A DNA stretch of 64,000 nt. Source: Bacillus sp. T3 (GTDB lineage: Bacteria; Bacillota; Bacilli; Bacillales; Cytobacillaceae). The stretch is taken from the NCBI RefSeq assembly GCF_033449965.1, contig NZ_CP137761.1, forward strand, positions 1,054,001 to 1,118,000. The letters are read 5' to 3'. The position numbers and the translations under genes were made by a program. Below the pieces are notes generated by a model. The model was given only the letters and a program-made list of their open reading frames with translations. It had not been told where the DNA came from and searched no databases. Shown here piece after piece: positions 17,671 through 27,565 of this stretch; position 1 is the stretch's first letter, and every line of letters begins with the position of its first letter.

Positions 17671-18123
17671 AAAACCACTCCCTATCCTTTTTTCAAACCC
17701 GTGGCAAATACCTGCATCCGACTGGCTCATGAAGTATAGACTATTAAATATGTAGTTTCCCTTCTGCAGACAACTCCTTTTTCAACTCTTAATCGTATTT
17801 CTACGATTTAGATGATTCTTAAATTTATTGTACGCTTGTTCTCTGAAAATTTCTACTTAATAAGTCTAGATTTAACAAAATATTAATTTTTACCAGTAAA
17901 ATTGGACAAATTCTCCTTTCTTTTTATTAATACTATACAATATGGTGAATAAAGGAGTAAATATACCAAAGAAAGAAAATTTTAAATTTTTTTGTAATTT
18001 CTTTCAATTGATAACATGTTGCATAAAAGTGATAAACCGGTTCGTTTTCATCAAAGGATTCTGTGTATAATGGTGCTAGAGCTTAATATTGTCGAGTTGA
18101 TAATTAAAAAGGAGGTTCTTTCT
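17671..18123. other. Divergent intergenic region, 453 bases
   Basis: AT-rich with no coding potential. It must hold promoters for the ytzE-like gene (minus) and pepV (plus). TATAAT at 18066-18071 is a fair -10 for pepV, but no matching -35 is convincing. No repeat or riboswitch seen. Confidence 0.5.
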
Positions 18124-19563
18124 TTGCAAACATTTGATTGGGTTAAAGAGGTTGAAAATCGAAAGAGTAAGCTAATATCGGACACTCAACAACTTTTACA
18201 TATAAAAAGCGTATTAAATGAAGAAGAGGCTATGCCGGATGCCCCACTAGGGAAAGGGATTAAAGAAGCATTGGATTTTATGCTCCAATTAGGTGAATCG
18301 GATGGTTTCAAGATAAAAAACGTAGGCAATTTAGCTGGTCATATTGAGTTTGGAGCAGGAGAAGAGTTAGTAGGGATTTTATGTCATGTCGATGTCGTGC
18401 CAGAGGGGGATGGCTGGAGCAGTGACCCGTATGCCGCGGAAATTCGTGATGGGAAGATTTTTGCACGAGGAGCTATTGATGATAAAGGGCCTACCATTGC
18501 TGCCTATTATGCGATGAAAATCGTCAAGGAGTTAGGTGTTCCATTGAATAGACGGGTTCGGATGATTATTGGAACCGATGAGGAAAGTAACTGGCGCTGT
18601 GTTGACCATTATTTTCAACAAGAGGAAATGCCGACGATGGGTTTTGCGCCTGATGCGGATTTTCCAATCATTCATGCTGAAAAAGGGATTGCGGATTTAG
18701 ACCTTGTTCAAAGTGCTAAATTTGAACAAGTCGGAGAGCTTCCCATTGAGCTTTTATCATTCACATCTGGAAGAAGGTATAATATGGTTCCTGATTTTGC
18801 AAAAGCAGAATTAGTTGCCCAGCAATCCCAGACCGATATTGTGCAATGCTTTAATAACTTTTTAAAGGATAATCAATTAAACGGGAAGCAGTATGTTGAA
18901 TGTGGCAAACTTGTCCTGGAAGTTGAGGGTATTTCCGCACATGGGATGGAGCCGAATAACGGGAAGAATGCCGGACTTTTCTTAGCTAGATTTTTATCGG
19001 ATATAAAAATGGATTCTCAGGCAGCTCACTTTATTCAATTTGTTGATCAATATTTTGGTAATGATTCTCGTGGAAGAGCGCTTGGCGTTCAATATCATGA
19101 TGAGATTTCAGGTGATTTGACCATTAATGTTGGAAAATTAAGCTATTCAAAGGATGAAGGTGGAAGATTAGGCTTAAATATGCGCTATCCTGTTACGAAT
19201 CAAATCGCAGATACTAAATCAAATTTAGAGTCTTTTCTTAAGGATAAAGATTTCGTAATTGAAAATTACTCAAATTCGAATCCGCATTATGTAGAGGAGA
19301 ATGATCCACTCATTCAAATTCTTCAAAAGGTGTATGAGGAACAAACAGGAGAAAAAGCGGAGCTTCTAGCCATCGGGGGCGGGACGTATGCACGTTCATT
19401 AAAGTCTGGAGTCGCATTTGGCCCATTATTCCCAGGGAGAGAGGACATTGCGCATCAGAAGGATGAATATATTGAAATTGATGATTTATTAAAGGCAACG
19501 GCAATTTATGCGCAAGCAATTTATGAGCTTACACGTGGTGACGAGACTAAAAGGAGTGTGTAA
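18124..19563 (+). CDS. pepV: Dipeptidase PepV (M20 metallopeptidase)
   Basis: Zinc dipeptidase of 479 residues. Metal-binding and catalytic segments: GILCHVDVVPEGDGW (His, Asp), ARGAIDDKGPTIAA (bridging Asp) and GTDEESNWRC (catalytic Glu), then the lid domain and final GGGTYARSL. Cuts dipeptides in the cytosol. The start is TTG at 18124 with AAAAAGGAGGTTC just upstream; an in-frame ATG at 18016 would add an unrelated N-terminus. It is followed after 3 bases by dat, so the two are likely co-transcribed. Confidence 0.92.
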   Translation: MQTFDWVKEVENRKSKLISDTQQLLHIKSVLNEEEAMPDAPLGKGIKEALDFMLQLGESDGFKIKNVGNLAGHIEFGAGEELVGILCHVDVVPEGDGWSSDPYAAEIRDGKIFARGAIDDKGPTIAAYYAMKIVKELGVPLNRRVRMIIGTDEESNWRCVDHYFQQEEMPTMGFAPDADFPIIHAEKGIADLDLVQSAKFEQVGELPIELLSFTSGRRYNMVPDFAKAELVAQQSQTDIVQCFNNFLKDNQLNGKQYVECGKLVLEVEGISAHGMEPNNGKNAGLFLARFLSDIKMDSQAAHFIQFVDQYFGNDSRGRALGVQYHDEISGDLTINVGKLSYSKDEGGRLGLNMRYPVTNQIADTKSNLESFLKDKDFVIENYSNSNPHYVEENDPLIQILQKVYEEQTGEKAELLAIGGGTYARSLKSGVAFGPLFPGREDIAHQKDEYIEIDDLLKATAIYAQAIYELTRGDETKRSV

Positions 19564-19566
19564 CAG

Positions 19567-20421
19567 ATGAGCATCGCGATTCTAAATGGTGAATTTGTAG
19601 AACGAAATCAAGCGAAAGTAGATATTGAAGATCGGGGCTATCAATTTGGCGACGGAATTTATGAAGTCATCCGTGTTTACAATGGGCATATGTTTGCAAG
19701 TCAAATGCATTTAGACCGTCTTTTGGAATGTGCAGAAAAAATAAATTTAGTTTTACCGTTTTCAATATCTGAAATTGAGCAAAAATTAACCGCGTTAATT
19801 GAGAAAAATCAGCTAGATTCTGGGATTGTATATTTACAATTTTCACGAGGTGTATCAGCTCGAAATCATGCTTTTCCCGCTCCAACTACAGTTGCATCTT
19901 TTGTTGCCTACACGAAAAAGCTAGAACGTCCAATCAAAACCATTAAACATGGTGCAAGAGCAGTTTTAGTGGAAGATATTCGTTGGCACCATTGTGATAT
20001 TAAAAGTTTAAATCTACTTGGAAATTTACTTGCAAAACAAAAGGCGGTTGAGTCAGGATGTGAAGAAGCGGTGCTCCACCGTGGTGAAAACATTACTGAA
20101 GGTAGCTCATCGAACATTTCAATTATAAAAAATGGGGTACTTTACACTCATCCTGCTGACCAATACATACTCAATGGAATTACGAGACAGGTGATGCTCT
20201 CCCTTTGTAAGAATCTAAATCTACAATATGAGGAAAGAGAATTTTCTATCGAGGAGTTATTTGCAGCAGATGAAGTTATCCAAACGAGTACAACTGCTGA
20301 AATAACTCCAATTGTAGCAGTTTCAGATAGAGTAATTGGAACAGGGGAACCAGGAGATTTTACAGTTCGCTTAGGTGAACTTTTTGAATTAGAAATTATT
20401 CGACAGTGTGGAGCTGTTTAA
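19567..20421 (+). CDS. dat: D-alanine/D-amino acid aminotransferase
   Basis: PLP fold type IV enzyme of 284 residues converting D-alanine and 2-oxoglutarate to D-glutamate and pyruvate for peptidoglycan. Opening VDIEDRGYQFGDGIYEVIRV, catalytic Lys146 in HCDIKSLNLLGNLLAK, and TEGSSSNISI plus TSTTAEITP, which bind the PLP phosphate, are as in Bacillus DAAT. Co-transcribed with pepV. Confidence 0.93.
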   Translation: MSIAILNGEFVERNQAKVDIEDRGYQFGDGIYEVIRVYNGHMFASQMHLDRLLECAEKINLVLPFSISEIEQKLTALIEKNQLDSGIVYLQFSRGVSARNHAFPAPTTVASFVAYTKKLERPIKTIKHGARAVLVEDIRWHHCDIKSLNLLGNLLAKQKAVESGCEEAVLHRGENITEGSSSNISIIKNGVLYTHPADQYILNGITRQVMLSLCKNLNLQYEEREFSIEELFAADEVIQTSTTAEITPIVAVSDRVIGTGEPGDFTVRLGELFELEIIRQCGAV

Positions 20422-20469
20422 GACGTGAATAGTTAGTCAACAATGTTCTAATAAGTCTGATTAAAAATA

Positions 20470-20516
20470 AAGGGGTCAAACCACACTTCTTAGGCGTGGG
20501 GATGACCTCTTTTATC
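20470..20516 (+). terminator. Terminator after dat
   Basis: Stem AGGGGTCA...TGACCTCT with an inner CCAC/GTGG pairing (loop ACTTCTTAGGC), then TTTATC. Confidence 0.8.
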
Positions 20517-20538
20517 ATTTTGTAAAGGAGATTTCAAC

Positions 20539-21105
20539 ATGGTTTTGCAGCGTCATTATTTTTTTGCCTTAAGCCTTCCAGAGGAAATAAAGTTGAAGTT
20601 AAAGGAATGCTGTAATCAGCTTAAGAATTCCTACCCTTTTGCAAGATGGGTACACGAATTGGATTATCATATTACGCTTGCCTTTTTGGGACAGGCTTCA
20701 AAAGAGCAGCTTAATCAAGCAACAGAACTTGTTGGTCAAAATCTTCATGAAAGCCACTCTTTTCCGTTAACGATTGATTCACTCGGTATTTTCGGGAGAA
20801 AGGAAACTCCTAGAATTTTTTTTGGGGGTGTGCAAAGGGAAGAAATGTTACAGGAAGTGCGAAATCAGGTTTTCAAATCGTGTTTAGAGGCAGGCTTTAA
20901 GTTGGAAACAAGACCCTTTCATCCCCATATCACCTTAGCACGAAAATGGCAGGGGGATGATAAATTTCCATACACGACATTTGAAATGGAAAAACGATTA
21001 GTCACTTCATTAACCTTCAAAGCTAACCAAATTGTACTTTATGAATCTCATCTCGACCGAGAACAAAAATATGAGGCGATAAAAACCTTCACACTTAATG
21101 ATTAA
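20539..21105 (+). CDS. thpR: RNA 2',3'-cyclic phosphodiesterase ThpR (2H family)
   Basis: 188 residues with the two catalytic HxT motifs of the 2H superfamily, HITLAFLG (about 48) and HITLARKW (about 130). Opens cyclic phosphate ends of RNA. N-terminus HYFFALSLPEEIK is typical of the LigT/ThpR group and the YtlP orthologue of B. subtilis. GTAAAGGAG precedes the ATG. Confidence 0.9.
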   Translation: MVLQRHYFFALSLPEEIKLKLKECCNQLKNSYPFARWVHELDYHITLAFLGQASKEQLNQATELVGQNLHESHSFPLTIDSLGIFGRKETPRIFFGGVQREEMLQEVRNQVFKSCLEAGFKLETRPFHPHITLARKWQGDDKFPYTTFEMEKRLVTSLTFKANQIVLYESHLDREQKYEAIKTFTLND

Positions 21106-21150
21106 TAAATCTTTTTATAGAAAAATGATAAAAAAGCATGAAAAGACACA

Positions 21151-21179
21151 TTGGGAGAAAAAGAAACTATATATATACT
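21151..21179 (+). promoter_or_regulatory. Strong sigma-A-type promoter
   Basis: TTGGGA (21151-21156), 17-base spacer, TATACT (21174-21179). Transcription would start near 21185, 270 bases before the pullulanase gene. Confidence 0.65.
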
Positions 21180-21184
21180 ATAAG

Positions 21185-21410
21185 AGGTTTGTAGTAGGTG
21201 TATGATTCTTTGGCGTTAGGGAAATGACTTTGCCAGAGGCTTTTATATTCCTACTGAACCATTGCTCGCTTTGTACTTTGTTACTGTAAATAATTGGTGG
21301 ACCCTATAGGGTATTGACTGTTTTTGTTAGCGTTTTCCGGAAGGCTGTTGGATAGACTTCCCTAAGCATACACATATTCAAGGTAGCTTTAATGATGATC
21401 GCCCCCGCAC
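21185..21410 (+). ncRNA. Candidate structured leader or small RNA
   Basis: The 270-base untranslated stretch before pullulanase folds extensively by eye: GGTTTGTAGTAGG pairs with CCTACTGAACC enclosing a second stem (TCTTTGGC/GCCAGAGG with G-U pairs), then a perfect palindrome ACCCTATAGGGT (21301-21312), then GGAAG/CTTCC (21339-21361). It is not a T-box or a riboswitch class I recognise. It could be a small RNA read from the upstream promoter or a regulatory leader of the pullulanase gene. Ends are approximate; no U-run terminator is seen. Confidence 0.4.
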
Positions 21411-21453
21411 TTTAAAAACAAATAAGAAGCAAGATGATAAAAGGAGTTGAATT

Positions 21454-23606
21454 ATGATGAGTCCCGGTGATCGCTTGTTTTCAGCATATTTGGATGAGAT
21501 GAACATGATCACAATTCTTCTCCCTCTGGCGTATTACAAAGGTGTTTCAACCCGTTTTTTTCTTCTTGATGGCAACCTGAAGCAGGAGTTAGAAATTAAC
21601 CGTACAATCGAGCTTGATGAAAAGATTAAATATATTTGTTCCTCTGACATTAAAGTAATGATGGGAAAACAATTATGGATTATGGATGAACATGAAGGAA
21701 TAACAGACCTCCAAATTGGATCAGTCATTCGAACTCCTGAATTCGATGAGTTATTTTATTACGAAGGAAACGATTTAGGAGTAACCTTTTATCCGGAAAG
21801 GGTTGGCTTCAAGCTATGGGCTCCAACCGCAACTGGCGCTAAAGTAAAGTTAACACCTCCAAATCAAGCTACTTCGGTTGAATACGAAATGAATCGTGAG
21901 GATAAAGGGGTATGGTTTCTGGAAAAACAGGGGAATTTCGAACTGTTTCAGTATACTTTTGATATTTGCATCAATCGAGATTGGCGAGAAGTTGTTGACC
22001 CCTATGCTGTAGCTGTTACTGCAAATGGGGAGAAAGGTGTCATTATCAATCTAGAAAAAACTCAGACACCCAAACCGCGTTTGCCTCGATTGAACAGTCC
22101 AACTGATGCCGTTATTTATGAAACACATATCCGTGATCTTACAATCCACTCCTCGAGTGGAGTGAATAATAAAGGGACTTATCTTGGTGTAGCTGAAATG
22201 CATACTAGGTGTAGTGATGGTTTCCCAACAGGTCTTTCCTATATAAAGGATTTAGGTGTAACCCATATAGAGTTTCTTCCTTTTAATGATTTTGATGGAG
22301 TAAATGAGCTAGATCCAGAAAAAGAATATAATTGGGGCTATAATCCGCTCCACTTCAATGTGCCTGAAGGTAGTTATTCGAGTAACCCAAATGATCCCTA
22401 TGCACGGATAAAAGAACTGAAGTATATGATTCATAGTATCCATGAACAAGGTTTACGAGTCATTATGGATGTTGTTTACAATCACGTCTATATCCGCGAG
22501 CAGTCTGCTTTTGAAAAAATCATTCCTGGCTATTTTTTTCGCCATGATCATCACGGAATGCCTTCAAATGGAACAGGAGTTGGTAATGATATTGCTTCAG
22601 AGCGATTAATGGTCCGCAAATATATCCTAGATTCGATTGAATTTTGGATGAAGGAGTATCATGTTGACGGGTTTCGCTTTGATTTAATGGGGATACTCGA
22701 TATAGAGACGATGAATTTAGTTCGTAAAACAGTGGATGAAATAGATGAAACAGCGCTTATTATAGGAGAAGGCTGGGACTTAAATACCCAATCCCTGCAG
22801 AGCAGAAAGCAAATATTCGTAACCAAAAGAAACTCCCACGGATTGCCCAATTTAATGATTGGTTTCGTGATTCCATTAAAGGAAGTACATTTAATTTGTA
22901 TGATCGAGGCTTCTGCTTTGGTAATGACCACTACTATGAGGCTGCGATGCAGGTATTAGGAGGAAGTATCGGGATTGAGAAATCAACACAGGGGATTTTT
23001 CTTGAGCCCATCCAGACAGTTAATTATGTTGAATCCCATGATAATCATACACTTTGGGATAAAATTTCAGTATGTATACAAGATTCTAATATAGTGCAAA
23101 GACAAAAACGACATCGATTAGCTACAGCAATGGTCCTATTGGCGCAAGGAATTCCCTTTATTCACAGTGGTCAGGAATTTTTTCGGACAAAAAAAGGGAT
23201 TGGCAACAGCTATCGATCACCTGATGATATTAATTGGTTAGACTGGAATAAACAAGTTCTTTATCACGATAATGTTCGATTTGTAAAAGGAATAATCGAA
23301 ATCCGTAAATCACACGGAGCTTTTCGGCTTGCCTCTGCTCAGGAGATTAGAAATTATTCTTCTTTTCTCCCTCTAACCAAGCCAATTATTGGTTATTTAT
23401 TAAAAGACGTCACCAAATTTGGCCATTGGGATAAAATCCTTGTGTTAATCAATCCGTCTGTTGAACATGTTGGAATCGAGCTTCCTTATCAGGGAGAATG
23501 GCATATTCTAGCTGATGGTCATCATGCAAGCTCCACGCCAATTGCCAAAACAAATCATCATCGTTATTTTTTAGATCCGATAAGTGTAGCGGTATTAGTC
23601 CAATGA
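21454..23606 (+). CDS. amyX: Type I pullulanase (frameshifted)
   Basis: GH13 debranching enzyme that cuts alpha-1,6 bonds of glycogen/pullulan; no signal peptide, so cytosolic. N-terminal domains with a CBM48-type module (GFKLWAPTATGAKVKL, about 128-143), then catalytic regions YETHIRDLT (pullulanase signature), DVVYNHVY, GFRFDLMG (nucleophile Asp), IIGEGWDLNT (acid Glu), and YVESHDNHTLWDK. A base is missing near 22789: aat-acc-caa should be aat-acc-cca, giving NTPIPAEQKANIRNQKK. Corrected length is 717 residues, matching B. subtilis AmyX. This is the only lesion in the window without a CCGG. Confidence 0.92.
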
Positions 23607-23765
23607 AAAAATGGTAATCACCTTTTTCGTTACGAGAAGGGGTTGACGAAAAAAGCAAATAGAGGATAAAATTATTAAGATTGCTATCAGTATTTTTATT
23701 AGAAACTGTTTTTTATTGTAATTTGAAAATAACGATCGTTTTATGTATGAATAATATTTTGAGCT

Positions 23766-23852
23766 TAGCGCCCAATCCAAGCAAGCATTAAGAAATCATT
23801 TATGAATGAGGTTCATATGCTGCCAAGGATAAACATGGGCGCTACCCTTTTT
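23766..23852 (+). ncRNA. Candidate structured RNA ending in a T-run
   Basis: Nested pairing: TAGCGCCCA/TGGGCGCTA (outer, 9 bp perfect), ATCC/GGAT, GCA/TGC, GCAT/ATGC and an apical ATGAA/TTCAT hairpin, followed directly by CCCTTTTT. It lies in a 306-base gap between pullulanase and ytmP. The layered stems over 79 bases are more elaborate than an ordinary terminator; either a terminator for pullulanase or a small RNA. The rest of the gap (23607-23765) holds nothing I recognise. Confidence 0.45.
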
Positions 23853-23912
23853 GTTAACATATTATAGCCATTCATTGACGGAAATTGTGAATTTAATTGA
23901 AGGTGAACAACT

Positions 23913-24686
23913 TTGGAGCATTTATTAGGACAAGAGTGGGACATTGTCCCCGCAGGAGGAGCTACAGGTAAGGCTTTTTTTGCTCAACATGAAGAACAAA
24001 AGCTATTTTTAAAGCGAAATTCTTCTCCTTTTCTTGCAGTACTTTCAGCAGAAGGGCTTGTCCCAAAGCTGGTTTGGACGAAGAGGCTGGAAACAGGCGA
24101 TGTGATTACTGCCCAACAATGGTTAAACGGTCGGGAATTATCGCCAACTGAGATGAATGATGAAAAGGTGGCAAAATTGCTTCGTAAAATTCATCAATCA
24201 GAACCACTTAAGGGAATGTTAAGCAGATTAGGGATTACTCCGATCATGCCAGAGCCTTTTTTACAAATTGTTCTGAATGGATTAGATTATGAACAACTAC
24301 AGCATCCTTCTGTTCAAAAGTCAGCTGAATTTCTGGAAAAAGAGGTTAAGAATGTACAATGCCAAAAGCATGTAGTTTGTCATGGCGATGTCAATCATAA
24401 CAACTGGCTGCTTGCGGAAGACAACCAGTTGTATTTAATTGATTGGGACGGTGCCATGATTGGAGACCCTGCTATTGATTTAGGATTACTGTTGTATTGG
24501 TACATTCCAAAATCTGAGTGGAAAGATTGGCTTGATCTCTATGGTATGGAAGACTCAGAAGAATTGAAACTAAGAATGAAATGGTATGTACTTGCTCATA
24601 CACTAATATCCATTCATTGGCACAAAAAGAAAGCGCGATACCAAGAAATGAAACGATGGATTGATTATTTAGATAAAATCCTCTAG
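23913..24686 (+). CDS. ytmP: YtmP-like phosphotransferase (APH/choline kinase fold)
   Basis: 257 residues with the kinase-fold catalytic loop VCHGDVNHNNWLL and metal-binding LIDWDGAMIGDPAIDLG. Related to aminoglycoside phosphotransferases and choline kinases; true substrate unknown, cytosolic. Starts with TTG at 23913 after AAGGTGA. Tail-to-tail with the ytzH-like gene, overlapping 4 bases. Confidence 0.88.
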   Translation: MEHLLGQEWDIVPAGGATGKAFFAQHEEQKLFLKRNSSPFLAVLSAEGLVPKLVWTKRLETGDVITAQQWLNGRELSPTEMNDEKVAKLLRKIHQSEPLKGMLSRLGITPIMPEPFLQIVLNGLDYEQLQHPSVQKSAEFLEKEVKNVQCQKHVVCHGDVNHNNWLLAEDNQLYLIDWDGAMIGDPAIDLGLLLYWYIPKSEWKDWLDLYGMEDSEELKLRMKWYVLAHTLISIHWHKKKARYQEMKRWIDYLDKIL

Positions 24687-24961
24687 GTGTATTGATTAAT
24701 ATCATTAACCCAAGCTGACAATCGACCTTGATTAGTTTCGATATGTTGGTTAATATCAGAGGTTTGAATTCCATCTTGACTGTAGTTATAAACTTCTTGT
24801 AGAACAGATTTCACATCATTATTTATGTTGTCATTCATTAATAATGATTTTATTAATCGTTCCAATTGCTCACATTCAGCAACTGAACCACAACAGTCCG
24901 TCTGATGATTGCTCAAAATGTCTTTTAGTAAATTTACTTGGTCTTGATCATTTAAAGGCAT
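24683..24961 (-). CDS. ytzH: YtzH-like protein
   Basis: 92 residues beginning MPLNDQDQVNLLKDILSNHQ with a CC pair (DCCGSVAECEQLERL). Matches the YtzH family found beside ytmP in Bacillaceae. Function unknown. Ribosome site GAAAGGAACG precedes it on the minus strand. Confidence 0.88.
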   Translation of the reverse strand: MPLNDQDQVNLLKDILSNHQTDCCGSVAECEQLERLIKSLLMNDNINNDVKSVLQEVYNYSQDGIQTSDINQHIETNQGRLSAWVNDINQYT

Positions 24962-25068
24962 TAAAATCGTTCCTTTCTCGAGAGGAGTTCACAGTTAATT
25001 TGTGAATTCCTTTTTTAGTTTATGCATGATTGTCATATATTTCTTTTATTAACGAAAGTGTTAAATTT

Positions 25069-25182
25069 GGTCTGTTGATTTCCGCTCCAGGTGCTCGCTT
25101 TCCGCGGGGAGTCCGTGAGCCTCCTTCTCCCGCAGGAGTCTCGCACCTTCCGCTCCAATCAACAGAGTGCTCAAAAATCAAC
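25069..25182. repeat. Intergenic repeat family B, medium-length copy
   Basis: Starts TCTGTTGATTTCCGCTCCAG and ends CCTTCCGCTCCAATCAACAGA; the ends are inverted repeats (GTTGATT-CCGCTCC / family end GGAGCGG-AATCAAC). The inner part is GC-rich (TTTCCGCGGGGAGTC ... CTCCCGCAGGAGTC). In the 347-base gap between ytzH and trmB. It lacks the central 35 bases present in the copy at 47648-47790. Confidence 0.9.
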
Positions 25183-25308
25183 ACCATTCTTTAACATAAT
25201 CTTTACTAAAAAAAGGTAAGATTTTGCATTTTTAGGTATTATTTTAGCTTGCAACGGAACTTGTCACATGCTATTGTTTGAACGTATATAATTTTAGGGG
25301 TGTCACGA

Positions 25309-25947
25309 ATGAGATTACGAAATAAACCATGGGCAAAAGATAAATTAGAACAATATCCTCAGTATGTCATAACTTCTCCTCAATTATTAAAAGGAGAGTG
25401 GAATAACGCATTTGAATTAAAACAGCCATTGCATATTGAAATTGGGACCGAAAGAGGACGGTTCATTACAGAAATGGCAAAAGCCAATCCACATGTTAAT
25501 TACCTTGGGATTGAACTGCAGCCAAGCGTTATCGTAACTGCACTTGAACGAGTTATTGAGGCCGATGTAACGAATTTAAAGTTGTTGAATGCAAATGCTG
25601 CAGATGTAACGGAATACTTTGCTAAAGGTGAGGTAGATCGGGTCTATTTGAATTTCTCTGATCCTTGGCCAAAGAAACGTCATGAAAAGCGTCGGCTTAC
25701 GTACAAAACGTTTTTAAAGCAGTACGAAGATATTCTAATCGATCAAGGTGAAATCCATTTTAAAACGGATAATCAAGGGTTATTTGAATATTCACTGACA
25801 AGCTTTTCAGAATACGGCTTGCTATTGAAATGGGTAAGCTTGGATCTTCATAATAGTGATTTTGAAGGAAACATTATGACTGAATACGAGGAAAAATTCT
25901 CAAACAAAGGTAATCGTATTTACCGTTCTGAGGTAAAATATCGATAG
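25309..25947 (+). CDS. trmB: tRNA (guanine-N7-)-methyltransferase TrmB
   Basis: 212 residues. SAM-binding HIEIGTERGRFI, GIELQPSVIVTALER, and the family signature LNFSDPWPKKRHEKRRLT. Methylates G46 of tRNA. The ATG at 25309 is chosen because AGGGGT lies 8 bases upstream; a GTG at 25300 is the alternative. B. subtilis TrmB has 213 residues. Confidence 0.93.
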   Translation: MRLRNKPWAKDKLEQYPQYVITSPQLLKGEWNNAFELKQPLHIEIGTERGRFITEMAKANPHVNYLGIELQPSVIVTALERVIEADVTNLKLLNANAADVTEYFAKGEVDRVYLNFSDPWPKKRHEKRRLTYKTFLKQYEDILIDQGEIHFKTDNQGLFEYSLTSFSEYGLLLKWVSLDLHNSDFEGNIMTEYEEKFSNKGNRIYRSEVKYR

Positions 25948-25951
25948 AAGC

Positions 25952-25983
25952 AAAAAAAGAGCTGACGAAAAGCTCTTTTTTTG
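25952..25983. terminator. Bidirectional terminator
   Basis: AAAAAAAGAGCT-GACGAA-AAGCTCTTTTTTT; works for trmB and for the convergent PepSY gene. Confidence 0.9.
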
Positions 25984-25998
25984 TATTCTTTCAGTAAA

Positions 25999-26316
25999 CT
26001 ATAGCTGTTCAACCGATATAATCGTGCCTGTTAATGCGTCTGCAATAAATTCGTACTGAATGGCATGGTCTTCTTTATTTTGTGAGATGCCGCCCTTATA
26101 TACCTTATATTTGAGATGATTATTTTCATACGGTACGGCCTCCATGTTAATCCAGGATCCACTAATAGGGCCTTGCTCTTTGAATTGAGTTTTTACCTGC
26201 TCAAGAACCTTTTCAGGAGAAACCTTTATAGGGTACTCTTTCGAGACTAAATAAGTAGCAGCAAGACCTCCAATAAGTCCCGAACCAAGACCAATGAAAA
26301 ATGATTTCCAGTTCAA
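25999..26316 (-). CDS. Small exported PepSY-domain protein
   Basis: 105 residues: N-terminal signal/anchor (WKSFFIGLGSGLIGGLAATYLV) and one PepSY domain (VSPEKVLEQVKTQFKEQGPI ... YEFIADALTGTIISVEQL). PepSY domains often inhibit or modulate extracytoplasmic peptidases. TTG start at 26316, with AAAGGAGG at good spacing. It is divergent from the M42 aminopeptidase gene. Confidence 0.82.
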   Translation of the reverse strand: MNWKSFFIGLGSGLIGGLAATYLVSKEYPIKVSPEKVLEQVKTQFKEQGPISGSWINMEAVPYENNHLKYKVYKGGISQNKEDHAIQYEFIADALTGTIISVEQL

Positions 26317-26421
26317 ATGATAAACCTCCTTTAACAGTCGATTTTTTATTATTTTCTTATTCTTATCATAACAGAATGGTAAAATATACATAAGAGTCAT
26401 CATAGAAAGAGGGTAAAATGA

Positions 26422-27496
26422 ATGAATGAAAGCACATTAAACCTATTTCAAACCTTAACAGAGTTACCAGGTGCAGCAGGAAATGAGCATGCGGTTCGTC
26501 AATTTATGAAGGAACAATTAAGTAAATATAGTGATGAAATTGTCCAGGATAAGCTGGGAAGTATTTTCGGTGTAAAAAGAGGAGTTAAAGTTGGACCAAC
26601 CATTATGGTTGCTGGGCATATGGATGAAGTTGGTTTTATGGTTACATCGATAACGGACAATGGGATGATCCGTTTCCAGCCTTTGGGAGGATGGTGGAGC
26701 CAAGTTTTATTGGCGCAACGTGTACAGATCATAACGAAGACGGGTCCAGTTATTGGGGTAATTGGGTCTATTCCACCGCATCTTTTAGATGAAGCCACAC
26801 GTAATAAACCAATGGACATCAAAAATATGTTGATTGATATTGGTGCTGATAACAAGGAGGATGCTGCGCAAATAGGAATTAAACCTGGACAGCAAATCGT
26901 CCCAATCTGTCCGTTTACACCAATGACTAATCCAAAGAAGATTCTTGCTAAGGCATGGGATAATCGTTATGGCTGTGGTTTAGCAATTGAGCTACTCAAG
27001 GAACTTCATAGTGAAGTAGTACCGAACATTCTTTACTCCTGGAGCAACTGTTCAGGAGGAAGTAGGACTTAGGGGAGCACAAACAGCAGCTAATTTAATT
27101 AAACCTGATTTATTTTTTGCTTTAGATGCTAGCCCAGCTAATGACATGACTGGATCTAAAAAGGAATTTGGCCACTTAGGTAAAGGTGTATTGCTGCGTA
27201 TTTTGGATCGCACGATGGTAACGCATCGGGGGATGAGAGAATTCGTCCTCGATACAGCCGAGTCGAATAATATTCCCTATCAATATTTTGCTTCACAGGG
27301 CGGTACAGACGCTGGACGGGTACATACGGCGAATGACGGGGTTCCAAGTGCCGTCATTGGTATTTGTTCGCGCTATATTCATACCCACGCTTCGATGATT
27401 CATGTTGATGACTATGCTGCGGCAAAAGAATTATTGGTGAAGCTGATCAAGCAATGTGATCAATCAACCGTAGATCTTATTCGCAACAATTCATAA
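26422..27496 (+). CDS. ytoP: M42 glutamyl aminopeptidase, YtoP-like (frameshifted)
   Basis: Metallo-aminopeptidase of the M42 family. Metal ligands: AGHMDEVGFMV (His), AWDNRYGCG (Asp), the catalytic EE pair, and HTHASMIHVDD. The frame breaks at 27038-27042: CCTGG read as CCGG (removing T 27040) restores YSGATVQEEVGLRGAQTAA, which carries the catalytic Glu. Corrected length 357, the same as B. subtilis YtoP. Confidence 0.9.
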
Positions 27497-27502
27497 ATAA
27501 TT

Positions 27503-27529
27503 AAGGGGCAGCTAATCCTGCCTCTTTTT
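27503..27529 (+). terminator. Terminator after ytoP
   Basis: AGGGGCAG-CTAATC-CTGCCTCT then TTTTC. Confidence 0.8.
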
Positions 27530-27565
27530 CAATTGGAAAGGAGCAAGGGCATTGGCCCGTATCAT

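Noticed and set aside
5616..27042. Programmed ribosomal frameshifting in several genes
   Set aside because: No slippery heptamer at the sites, different shift contexts, and housekeeping genes that are never frameshifted; a shared CCGG context fits sequence error better.
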